Part shown: positions 22,686 to 33,319 of the stretch, in pieces
How positions within the stretch are numbered: the stretch's first letter is position 1
Layout of the letters: each line of letters starts with the position of its first letter
Assembly: GCA_029817715.1 (NCBI GenBank)
Contig: JARUPY010000095.1
Span: 1 to 64,000 of the forward strand
Source of the DNA: Melastoma dodecandrum
Lineage: Eukaryota > Streptophyta > Magnoliopsida > Myrtales > Melastomataceae
Length of the DNA: 64,000 nt
Direction of reading: 5' to 3'
Program-made: the position numbers and the translations under genes
Notes under the pieces: generated by a model
The model's input: only the letters and a program-made list of their open reading frames with translations
What the model was told of the DNA's origin: nothing
Database searches by the model: none

Positions 22686-23636
22686 ATGGTAGAAAGTGGG
22701 CATGGAAACACAACCTTAGATACCCACCGAGAAAACCAAGGAGTGGAGAGAAAGGAGGGCACGACGTGCTGCAGAAAAGCGCACCAAAACAGTGACCTTG
22801 CGTCTAACTCGCTGAGCGACTACAACCCAATTCAATCTGGGACTCCACCCGAGGCGAAAGAAGTTGCTTGCAACGTCCTCATGCTACCAGCTGAGTTCGC
22901 TAAAAAGGAAAGCGGCCAGACGAAAGGTAGGCTAGCTCTACCCTTCAATCTCAATACCACAATTGAACTATCCCGAAACTTCCCGAATAGGTGGTTTAGA
23001 GAACCACCTACAACGTTACGGAAACACACATTTCCCCTCCATATCCAAGCCACATTCAATAACGTAGCAATACGTCGTGTCCTTGTAGACAATGGAGCGA
23101 CTATCAACTTGCTCACCCTTGAAGCTTATAAAAGCCTAGGGGATGATATAGCCGAACTTGGAGAAACTAACGTAAGAGTCAGCGGTTTCAATGGAATTAC
23201 ATCATCCTGTGTACGCGTGGTTTTTGCTAAACTCCGAGTAGGCACACATGAAAAGAAGACGGCTTTTTCCGTCATCGACATAAGGCCCTCTTTCAATGCC
23301 TTACTCGGAAGAGACTGGCTTCACAAAGCGGGAGCCATACCTTCTACTCTTCACCAGGAACTCTTATTATGGAGGAAACATGGTTTAGAAGTTGTTATGG
23401 GAGAAGCAAATGAAAGTGCTGACATACCATATGTCTGCGCAGAAGCAGTCAAACAGGTCAAAGATATGACACTAAAGCAGATGTATGCTATAAGAGACCC
23501 GAACGTTGGCCCTCTGGGCGAGGCAGGCTACGAGTTCCTAATTTCATACGATGGACCACCCTGGCGCCACCTCAAAACCCGATTGTCCCAACTGGATGGG
23601 GAGACGAGCTGCAGCCTGAGGTCAATGAAGGTCTAA
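22686..23636 (+). pseudogene. Tat-1 aspartic protease region
   Basis: A 316-codon open frame. The retropepsin domain is in its middle: active site 'VLVDNGATINLL' (codons at about 23088-23096), then 'LLGRDWLHKAGAIPSTLHQ', the conserved C-terminal protease landmark. The DNG instead of DTG/DSG is also present in Tat-2 and is usual for this lineage, so it is not decay. The upstream part links to gag; the tail ('DPNVGPLGEAGYEF') is shared with Tat-2. Confidence 0.85.
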
Positions 23637-23858
23637 CTCCACTGGAGAAGGACATGCACGAAGCCGGGATACGAGAAGATAACAGCACCCAACAAACTGA
23701 GACGGATTTGGAGCCCGATAGAATCCTCAACCCATCCTCATCCAATGGAGAGTGATTAAACCGACCCCATATCGGATGTCCTAGAAAGAATAGCTAGATA
23801 AAGGACATCCAGAATAAATGAGACACGGTGTAATGCGTCTCCCCAAACATTCAGAGAC

Positions 23859-25133
23859 ATGCTAACTATTTATTCAAATAATAAAGAGGTTCCTAATACT
23901 TCTGTTGTTCCTTGCGACCCCTTGAGGGAGATAAACCTAGGGACTACGGATTCCCCACGTACTACTTACCTCAGTTCGTTATTGAGCGAAGACGAAACTC
24001 AGGACATAAGCGAAGTCCTACACACTTATAAGGACTGTTGTGCCTGGGATTACACCGAAATGCCTAGCCTCAACCGAGAACTAGTCGAGCACCGGCTCCC
24101 GACATACAACAATTTCAAACCCGTGAAATTAAGACGAAATGGTTTACGACGAAATTAAGTAGCCCAAATGGTTTACGACGAAATTAAGAAATTGTTCAAA
24201 GCGGGATACATAAGGACGGCTAAGTACCTTGACTGGATTTCCAGCATAGTGTTTGTTGTCAAGAAAAATGGCAAGATCAGGGTGTGCATAGATTTCCGCG
24301 ATATGAACAAAGCGACACCTAAAGACGAATACCCTATGCCTATCGCGGACGATCTTATAAATAAGTCGGCAGGCCGCGAGCTAATGTTCTTTATGGACGG
24401 GTATTCTGGGTATAACCAGATCTTCATTGCCGAAGAAGATGTGCATAAGACAACATTCAGATGCCTTAGGGATCTTCAAGTGGGTTGTTATTCCTTTTGG
24501 ATTGAAGAATGCTGGAGCCACATATCAAAGAACAATGAACCTGATCTTCTCCTCGTTAATAGGAAAGACAATCGAAGTATATATCGACGATGTGGTGGTA
24601 AAGTCCAAGTAGAGACAAGATCACAATCATCATCTAAGCGAAGCATTTGAAAAGATGCGAAAGCACAACCTCAAGCTTAATCAGTTGGAATGCGCTTTTG
24701 GAGTACAAAAAGGACAGTTCTTTGGGTTCCTTGTGCACTAACGAGGAATCAAGGTAGACCATTTGAAAGCTCACGCTATTCAAAACCTTCAGCGCCACGG
24801 AACAAGAAAGAATTCTAAGCCTTTCTCAGCAGAGTAAATTACATTCGCCAGTTCATAGGCAATGTGGCATCTAAAACGAGCGCCTTCTCGATAATTCTTA
24901 AAGGGAAGGGAAAAGGTCAAATAGAATGGACATCGCAACATGAGCGAGCGTTCCAAGAATTGAAGGATTATTTGATCAAACCCCCTTTGCTGGCACCGCC
25001 AAACGCAAATGCGCCATACATTCTTTACGTGGCGGCATCCCAGTTTACCATTGAGTCAATGTTAGCAAGAACATGTCGCGCTTACTCACAGAAACCGAAC
25101 AGAGGTATACCTCAACAGAAAAGATTTGCTTAG
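23859..25133 (+). pseudogene. Tat-1 reverse transcriptase and first RNase H
   Basis: The frame 23859-24158 gives the lead-in ('CCAWDYTEMPSLN'). 24168-24480 gives RT fingers and palm ('VRVCIDFRDMN'-like, 'DEYPMPIADDLI', 'FMDGYSGYNQI'). After a frameshift, 24480-24612 gives 'PFGLKNAGATYQRTM' and the catalytic YIDD at 24580-24591. 24864-25133 gives the connection and the start of the Ty3 RNase H ('IEWTSQHERAFQELKDYL'). A 23-bp duplication (24137-24159 repeated at 24166-24188) puts a TAG inside the fingers. Multiple shifts show loss of function. Confidence 0.87.
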
Positions 25134-25398
25134 CGGTATAATACTCCATAATGAAACTTAGGCACTACATCGGGTCTAACGACTTGTATGTCGTCTCAAC
25201 GACCCCCATAACCAAAGTATTCTTTGACAATCCCCTACTCATCGGAAGGATAGGTAAATTGAGTCTAGTGCTGTCAGCCTACAACATTTAACACAAACCG
25301 CAAACCTCAGTTAAAGGCCATGCCTTAGCCGAGTTCGTCCCCTATTATGGTGACGGCAATCTCGATGCCACCCATGAGGAAGTTCAAACAAATGAATG

Positions 25399-26116
25399 AT
25401 GGACCATCTGGTTCAACGGGTCCTCTAATAAGTTTGGAGTTGGCGTGGGCGTTTTTATTAAGACACCATGGAAAGCAGAAGCCTTTAATAAACTCATCAA
25501 GCGAGTGATACAGAGGATGATTGGGAATAACTCGCGCACGTGGCATACCTGCCTCTAGGAGACGTTATGGGCCTTTCGGGTTACCAAAAGAGAAAGCACA
25601 AGCGTCACCCCATACAACCTTGTCTACGGACAGTATGTTATGCTCCCGACAGAGGTGCATTATCGGTCGCTTAGATTCCTCAGGCACCTCGGTGAGCACG
25701 AGAGATACGAGGAAGACATGCACCTCGAGCAAGAGAGTCTAGAAGCCACCAAGATTAACGTGCTAAATCATCTAGAAGCACACAAGAGGAAAATTGTCCG
25801 CTACTATAACAAGAAGGTGGTCCCTCGATCGTTCAACCAGGGGGACCTAGTCTGGAAACTCAGGTTGCATGAGGGAGTCCGAGACTACTTCCATGGGAAA
25901 TGGACACCAAATTGGGAAGGGCCATTCCGGGTAGTTGAATCTCATCTTGGGAATTCGTACTACCTAGGGTGGCTCGATGGATCTACACAACCTCAAAATC
26001 GACGGCAAGTACCTAAAAAGGTACAGGCCCACAATGTGGGAAATGCACAAAAATACCATTTCAAAGCATTTCCCCACAATTTGGGGACAAATACAAACGT
26101 AGCAAATCAAACATGA
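25399..26116 (+). pseudogene. Tat-1 second RNase H remnant fused to integrase C-terminus
   Basis: The frame starting 'WTIWFNGSSNKFGVGVGVF' is the first strand of the archaeal-type RNase H that Tat elements carry after the normal one (the usual FDGS Asp is Asn). Directly after 'IKTPW' near 25472 it becomes 'KAEAFNKLIKRVI', the region around the catalytic Glu of integrase. The rest of the RNase H, the zinc-binding domain and the first two integrase Asp residues are deleted, probably more than 1 kb. The integrase C-terminal part ('TPYNLVYGQYVMLPTEV', 'NWEGPFRVVES') continues to a stop at 26116. Confidence 0.85.
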
Positions 26117-26837
26117 AGCAAGGAACACAACAGACGGTTCATTTGGTCCTTTTTACCGGTCACCATGGTTTCCTTCGCCTCAAAATAAAGGGCCTTGCTC
26201 CAATCCCGCTCATACGCCTCTCTTGTTTGGTCAAGGGTACGCTCAGTCGTTTCTTTGGCACGGGCAGCAACCCAATCGGGACCAATTGCAGTAAGGTTCA
26301 CAGAGGCGGCGTCCAACTCCTCTTGGAGACGTTGGATAGCGTTTTACAGCTCTTCCCTCTGTTTCAGAAGGGCCGCCTCCTTTACAGAGAGCTCAGCGAG
26401 CTGAGCGGAAGATGGGAGCGGTTGCAATAGAGAGGACTCCCTCTCCTTTTGATTCGCTCTGAGCATGAGAGCCTCATGCCTTTCGTCCCACGAGCGCCAG
26501 AAGGACAGCCGAAAGAGGGAGATCAGAATGGCCAGTTCTAACCGACCAGCACTTGCTTGTTCGAGCTCGACCACCACAGACAACGGCTTGTTAAAGTCCT
26601 CCTCAGTAGCGATCCCATGCTCGAGGAGGACGGTGGCAGAGACGAGCAAAGAATGCAGATGATGCCACAAATTCGCCTGATTCAGGTAATAATTCAAGGA
26701 AAAGACAAGCGACGGGATTCCCAGAATCTTAACAAGGAGGCACGTACTTGCGAGCCTTGGGGGGCTTTCGCTGTTTCGCCTTGGGGGCTCCTGTCGCCTC
26801 ATCCACATTCGTCTCCCTCATTTCGCCTGGGGGCAAC
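26107..26837 (-). pseudogene. Tat-1 antisense ORF, C-terminal (coiled-coil) half
   Basis: Minus-strand coding remnant continuing 36078-38168 beyond the nested element. After a Lys/Arg-rich stretch near 26760 and a possible short intron (donor in 'gcaagtacgtg' near 26748, acceptor 'ctgaatcag' near 26686), a helical region follows: 'EHGIATEEDFNKPLSVVVEL', 'AQLAELSVKEAALLKQREEL', and after one in-frame stop (26344) 'NAIQRLQEELDAASVNLTAI', ending at 26107. The heptad-like Leu/Ala/Glu pattern suggests a coiled coil. It ends tail-to-tail with pol (pol stop at 26116), overlapping by about 10 bp. Function unknown. Confidence 0.72.
26833..26837. repeat. Target-site duplication (left) of nested element: gcaac
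   Basis: 'gcaac' occurs at 26833-26837 and again at 36073-36077, exactly at the outer edges of the paired LTRs. Confidence 0.95.
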
Positions 26838-29586
26838 TGAAAGGTTCCTACCATTTACATTTATGCAAAAACATCTCATTTGCATTGATTTACAAAAGTT
26901 TCTTTACATATACATGTGAGCTACAAGCTCAATTTTTTTTTTCGAAAACTAAACAAGTCTTGTCCATTCATGATGCGCAGCCTAAGAACCCTTCTTTTAC
27001 CTGCAAGAAACTAGAATCCATTCCATTTTAAAACCCCACATACATCCACAAGAAACCATACATTCCATACAACATGTCCGAGAACCATTTATCCCTTTTT
27101 GAGACATCATAACCCCTGGCCTTAAACCAATTCGGTTTTCATCTTTTCTCAACCATTCCCATTCGTTTCTATCATTTCCCACACCTTAACTAAGGTAGGA
27201 AGGTACCCTTAAAATCTCAAAACCAAACTCCAAGCACATAGCCCCTTAGGCTAACGAAACCGTATACCCATCTCACGTTCGTTTCCCCCCTTTGGAACAT
27301 CCTGCATACTGAAACAGACACCAAACTTCAACCCATTCGGCCTTCACCTTTCCTCATCAATTTCCATTCGTGTCTGCCATTTTCAACCTCTTAGATAAGA
27401 TAGGAAGACACCCTTAAAATATCAAAACCAAACTCCAAGTGCATTTCCCCTTAGGCTAGTGAAACCATGTACCCGTCTAATCATCATTTCGGCCATTTTT
27501 CGTTTTCTGTACATCCCAATGATATACCAATTCGGCTTTGACCTTCCCCCATCATTTTACACTTGTTTCTACCACATTCCTACTCCCTTTCAAGGTGGGA
27601 ATGTGGCCACAAATTTTCACGTTATAACTCATTTCCTACAGCCCCTCATTTGAGCTCAAGTAACACTCATTATTCTTGCCCGTTTCAACCGAATGTCACC
27701 CCATTCGGTCTCACCTCCCATCCACCCCCGAGCGTAACTTTTCCATGCCTTTCTAGCATGAGGGACAGCCCTTCTAGGCTTCCGTTCCGGCCTTACAACG
27801 CCGCATAACTTCCAGCCCTTAGCCGATTTGATTTCCATGGCCAAAGCCACGCGATTCCGCTCTTAGAGCGCGAGGTGGAGCGCAGCCACCACGGGGCTCG
27901 ACGCTCCCCTATTCCATACCTTAATTTCACCCATTTCCAGCCCCTAAGGACCGCAATCATTCCCCTCAAGGCTTGCCCCAAGCACAGCCTTTCGGTAAGC
28001 CAACAACCACACGCATACACATACTCAAAGATAGAGGGGTTCCGGTGGCTCCCCTCCACCTTAGGGGTTCGGCCACCCTCTAACCCTCTCCAAACCACCT
28101 CCAAATCACAGCCCAACCACAGCCACGAATTTAAACAGCATGCACCACAACTAAGCTTAAAAGCGAAGGAGGGATGTAGGGCTTACCGTCCACTTGCTTC
28201 TACACACAACCGGGTGAGCTCCGCCCTTTGCCGGACCACCTCCGCTCGCGGGGGTTGCCTTTCCTTGGCCCCCAACCTTAGGCTTGACCGGCGCCTATCG
28301 CTCCTTTCTTGCGGATCCACCTTGGTGCTTCGAACTTCCTTCTTCCTCCCTTGATTCCCTTCTCCCACTCTCCTCCTTTTTCCTTATTCTTCCTAAGTCC
28401 CTTGTGTGTTTTTGTGTGTGTGTGTGTGTTATGTGGGGAAGGAGACGAATTCCACCCCTTTCAAGAGGGGTTCACCGCCTCATTTTCTTCATGAGGCCCC
28501 CTTCATCCTCTTCCATTAGCAACTAGGGACCAAATTACCATCCTTGGAAGCTTTTGTCCATTTCATCAACGGTGGGTATTGATTTAAGGGCCACATAGGC
28601 ACCCATCCTCGGATCCCCTCTGGGCCCCCTCTGGACCCCGGCTGGGTCCCCCCCCGGACCCCCGTTGGGTCCCCTCTGGACCCTCTCTGGACTCCCTCTG
28701 AGCCCCCGTTGGGTCCCCCTTGGACCCCCTCTGGACTCCCTCTGAGCCCCCGTTGTATCATCTTTCACGTTTTCTTTCCTTGCTTTTCTTCTCCGGAAGT
28801 AGGTAAGAGGATAGGAAGACGACTTTTCCATCTCCTCCTTAGCTAAGAACCCCCCCCTCAAGCTTCTCACCTTCATGCAACACCGAGCGCCCAACACGCG
28901 ACACCTCGTGTTTGCGCTTTTGATGTGTCGCAAAACCGGACCAAGCCATCATGCAAAAGATGTGTCGCGGTTCCTCGTCCGATGGGTTTAGTTTAGCATC
29001 CGACACCACGTGCTTGCACTTTTGATGTGTCATACCACCGGATCTTAATTCCATGCGAGTGATGAGTCGCCGTGGGCCCCGTAGCCGACCCTTCAAGATG
29101 GGTTTGGTTTAGCACAAAACCGGCCCCATTAGCTTAATTAATCTGGCCGTAATTAATCCACCTCCCTAATCACTATTTCGTCTCGTTTAGTAGCTGTGTC
29201 GTGCTTATGACTTTCCTTTGTTTTCTTACACACATTCGGCCGTTTGATTCCCCAAGTTCGAGCTACATTGATTCATCCAATGTCACACATGTTTCTAACC
29301 ACAAAATTCGTAGCACAGCCAATGCACATTCACGACACAACTTGCCATACTTTCAATCATTCAGTTACCAAAGATAACTGGTACTCAAACAACATTTTAT
29401 CATTCACGATTACATTCTCGTTCTCATGATCATTCGGGATGATTCTTTGATCTCCTTAAAACCTTCCCTATATTCTTAATTCTCAAATGATCATGTACTC
29501 TCAGTATGCACACCCATTCTCGCGCATTATATATTGTTTCCATAAAATCCTTACTTCCATATTTCACAACATCCTGGGTTATTACA
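26838..29586 (-). repeat. 3' LTR of nested element
   Basis: Near-identical to 33320-36072. Contains a G/T dinucleotide run (about 28406-28428) and a C-rich minisatellite (28610-28757). No coding function. Confidence 0.96.
28610..28757. repeat. C-rich minisatellite in nested element LTR
   Basis: About 13 imperfect copies of an 11-12 bp unit of the form 'cccctctggac', with a higher-order period of about 45 bp at the right end. Present in the other LTR at about 35092-35242 with one indel. The open frame it makes on the minus strand (Gly/Pro/Arg repeats) is a by-product. Confidence 0.85.
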
Positions 29587-29600
29587 TTCTTCCCCCCTTA
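29587..29600 (-). other. Polypurine tract of nested element
   Basis: 'TAAGGGGGGAAGAA' on the minus strand, immediately beside the 3' LTR. Confidence 0.9.
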
Positions 29601-30064
29601 AGAGAATTTCCCCGAAATTCTGTACATATCCGTTCATACACATATTCTTTGGTATTTCTCTCTTTCATGGAGCTCTTATTCGTTCGATCCATCCTATTCT
29701 GTGCGTGTATGTTTCATACAAATTTCCTTGGGCCCTGCCCAACCGATATTCCATTCGTGCTTTCACGGAATCATCCTTTCGATTTTAATTCTTCTTTTCT
29801 ATTCCGAAGTATTCTTACTTCTTTACGCGTCTCCACGTGGACGTCTTCATTCCGAATCTCATCGGTTTTCATTTTTATTTGTATTGTGATCTCTCAAACT
29901 TATCAAAACTTGGCCTCCTTATCACGGAAACCTTTTTTCTTCCTTTAGAAAGAAAGAACATAACTCAAACATTCCTTTTCGCTTACATTCCAGACTTCTG
30001 ATCTGTACAAACCGCTTATTTCTATGTACATATCAACAGTAGAGTTACGTTACGAACCATTCTT

Positions 30065-30396
30065 CTATGCCTCTACTCCGAGTTCATCAACCAGCAATGC
30101 CATTTCGTGTGTCCGGGTTATCCACATATATGACATATTTCCCGTCTACGTGTACAGGGTCGTTCTTTGTGATGTTCTCCGCAATCCCAGCAGTACACGG
30201 GCTCAGATTCCTCGAATACTTCCTCCTTCGAGAGTCCTATCTTTTCGGGTTCTATCTCGTCAAGTTGTATTGCCTTGTCGAGTGGCATATGGATTACAAT
30301 CCATTCCGCAGTGCACAACAAATTTGGCGCATCGCTATATTTTCCGGCAAGTTCTTTTGCCAATTCCCTGATCCAAAACCAAAATAATTCCGTCAT
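30065..30396 (-). pseudogene. Gag remnant with two zinc knuckles in nested element
   Basis: The minus-strand frame ends with 'CWDCGEHHKERPC' (C-x2-C-x3-H-x4-C) followed by 'CHICG', a stop, and 'PGHTKWHC', which together make a second knuckle (C-x2-C-x4-H-x4-C). This tandem pair is characteristic of Tekay/Del gag proteins, and the Tekay-like element at the right of the window has the same pair. The capsid part should lie upstream (30400-32000, minus), but only broken coding-like stretches are seen there. Notably the knuckles lie about 470 bp from the polypurine tract, so no pol ever followed or it was lost cleanly. Confidence 0.65.
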
Positions 30397-33300
30397 GATA
30401 TATCAAACATAGATCCACCATAATCAATCGTTATGATGCGACATCAATACACACATTTGGTATTCCTCATTCAAGAGTTTACAAAACATATTATTCCTTC
30501 CTTCTTTTATGTTAACATTATGACCACGTTTCCAATCCTCGTCGGGTTATTCTTCCAGCCGTTACTTAGGCTGATCTATGGTCCAATCACTTTCTGATCG
30601 AGATCAAATTCTCGTTTTGATTCTTAATTCTTGCACTTGTGGCCGCACTCATGTATCTTCCGCTTTGTAGGCGTACGTTCCCAATCCTTTCCGTTCATAC
30701 GAACGCATTAATAAACGCGTTCCCCGGATTCAAGCTCCGAGATCATTCACATATATTTTTTTCCCGTCAAAACTCGACTTTAGTTTTCATTATTCCAGCC
30801 CGTTCGGCCGATGCATTCACAAAATTCATACATTTCTCGGACCAAACTCTGAGAAAATTGACGTACCTCCATTCCGCTAGGCTTAACCTTAGCGTTTTTG
30901 GTTCAATTCCGACACACTCGATCGCATTCTTTCATACTTTCCGCCTCCCTGGCTTACATTTCCGATCAATTCCAAATCATCATACCACACCTCATACCAC
31001 TTTCCATCATATTCAATTAGTATGACGATATCCTCATATAAAACGAATTAATAAGTTCGATCATACCTTTAATCTCATTCCTCGGATCGAGGTCCGAGAT
31101 CACACGTACACAATCACTTCCGCTAAGATTCAATTCTTAACGTCGTCACTTATTTTCCGACCGTCTCACCCCTATCTTGGGGAAATCACTTTAGCCTTAT
31201 TATCCATTATGTATCCACCTTGAGCATTTTTATAATTCGTTTCACTATCGTACCCTTCACATCCCACTCATACATGTACCTTATCATTCGTATCGTACTC
31301 ATTGCTCTTGGTCTCGTAAGACCTTCATACGATTTATCACTTGTACGATCCTTTATAATTCCCGATTCTTTCTTTCCTTGTATCATCCTCGAATCCTCCC
31401 ATTCGGGCTGTTATCAGGTATATTTGCCCTTGGTACTTGTGTAGCAACGATCATTTGTCCCTCAATCCGTATCGTTAGTCCTTGACTTTGACTATACCAA
31501 ATCAACTTATTTTGGTCATTAGAATCACCACCGAGTCCTTATCTCCGTTTAACCTTTCTATGACCTCAACTCCTTTCTCCTCACATTGGGGTTTACACTT
31601 CTTGACGTTTATTAAGATACGCCACGGTATCTCATGGTACCCGCACTCATCCCATACATTCTTCACCGTTAGTCAATCCCTCCTATTTAGGTCACGTTTC
31701 CACCTCTCATACACCTTCTTTTGAGTACTCAGACATGGTAGGGGTTATTTCTTTCCTACCCCAAAACCGATTAGTCTCGCATTGGCGACTTACTCATTTC
31801 TATCCTTCGGCATGCAACCATACAAGTGCGGTGAAGTACGCACCTCCTCAAGGCTCGTTTCAGCCATACTTGTCTTCCCTTTTTGTGGTCCTTCGACCCC
31901 TTTATTCGTACACACATTGTCTCAACTCTCTTGTCGACCTAATCGTCCTTGTTTGCTCATAACCGTTGAGCGGAGCCAATCCGGCTCACCCATCATTTCG
32001 GGTTTAGACACTTCATTCATATACCTTGTTATACGCATTATACTATCCTTCCTTAACTTGGACAGTATAGGTAGCAACTCTCATTGGTTCGTACCTCATT
32101 ACGGCATTTTTGCCCACTTAAATCATTTCGCTAACACCATTCACCCAATCAAACCACCCCGCAATTGACCTTCCCTGGTCAGCCCCCTATGCGAGGTTGC
32201 ACTTGCCCATTTGGGTTGTCCCTGCCTTCTCCAAGAAGGTAGAAACAAAGGTTCTCAATTCCTTTGGGGCACCCTTCAAGGTAGCCCACATTTACTCGAA
32301 GCGTCCGCTTCGCTCATGCTCGCCTCATCCGAGCATTACCTCTTGTACATCCGTTCCCTGTTCAGCATACTCGAGCTAACTCTTGTGGGGTTCTTTCTAG
32401 CCCCTTTAGCTGCCCCTTTCCGCCTCCCACGAGGCAAGGATCAAGGTTTCCTAAACCTTTCTAGGGCGCCCTTCAAGGCAGCCCCGCCGTTTCTCGAAGC
32501 ATTCGCTTCATTATGTCCACTTTCGGGACTCGTTTCTACTCATTTCGCATTCGCCCCGGACCATTTCTATTCCGTGCTATCCTTAGCACTTTGGACAGCC
32601 CTCTTAGGCTTCCATACCATTCCCAGGAGCGAGCATATGTGGGGAATTCCCTATATCATTCCCTTTTCCCCAACTGGGTGCACTCTCGCACCATTATAGC
32701 GCCTTAATTCGTAACATTTTTAACTGGCCTTGCCAGCCTTATTTCCGTGCTTAATCACCTTTCAAACTCTCATCCCGAGGTCCCAACTTCATGGTTCAAC
32801 TCGGAGATCTTTCTCCTTTCGAGACCGTTCCTATTCCGCCACATTCCGACATCATGCCTTTAGTGCCCGAAACACTCATTCCCATCACTTCATCGTGAGG
32901 TATCAATCCCAAGTCTCAAACTCCTTTACAATCAAAATCTCATTCACTTCAATATAGATGCATCTTTGCAGCCTCAATATATATATTTCAAAATTCGAAT
33001 CAACCCTTTTCTAGGTGATTCCTTTATGTCACCATGCGTTTGACAAACAAAGTACTTATTTCCATCACTTCCCGTGATGTTTAAACCTCAAACCTTCCAA
33101 ACCAAACACCCATTCATGTGCTCTCATACACACATATTTTGGCAATTCCGAACCCCTTTCCATTCACTTTTTCCTCAATATCAACTCAACCGAATCAACT
33201 CCGAATCAATCCAATCAATTACATACGCATGCGCATGGCACAAAGTGCATTTTCAATGCAAAAATCAACTCAAATTCCACCCTTATCACTCCAAAACGAT
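30397..33300 (-). other. Interior of nested element, mostly non-coding
   Basis: Pyrimidine-rich on the plus strand. Short minus-strand coding-like stretches (for example around 30790-30900) may be eroded gag. 32240-32320 and 32450-32530 are diverged copies of each other (shared 'cccttcaaggyagccc' and 'ctcgaagc' phrases, spacing about 210 bp), an old tandem duplication in the leader. No other feature seen. Confidence 0.5.
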
Positions 33301-33317
33301 CCTAGGCTCTGATACCA
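33301..33317 (-). other. Primer-binding site of nested element
   Basis: 'TGGTATCAGAGCCTAGG' on the minus strand, complementary to plant initiator-Met tRNA, two bases from the 5' LTR. Confidence 0.93.
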
Positions 33318-33319
33318 CT

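Noticed and set aside
28516..28933. Collagen-like Gly/Pro/Arg-rich minus-strand open frames in the LTRs of the nested element (also 35017-35251)
   Set aside because: They are the translation of a C-rich minisatellite inside an LTR; no start context or homology supports a protein.
26997..29096. Many open frames of 60-160 codons repeated at 33479-35582
   Set aside because: They recur only because the two LTRs are copies of each other; composition-driven and in non-coding LTR sequence.
30024..32700. Plus-strand open frames in the interior of the nested element
   Set aside because: The element is transcribed from the minus strand, and the only gag motif is on that strand; these are complements of pyrimidine-rich sequence.
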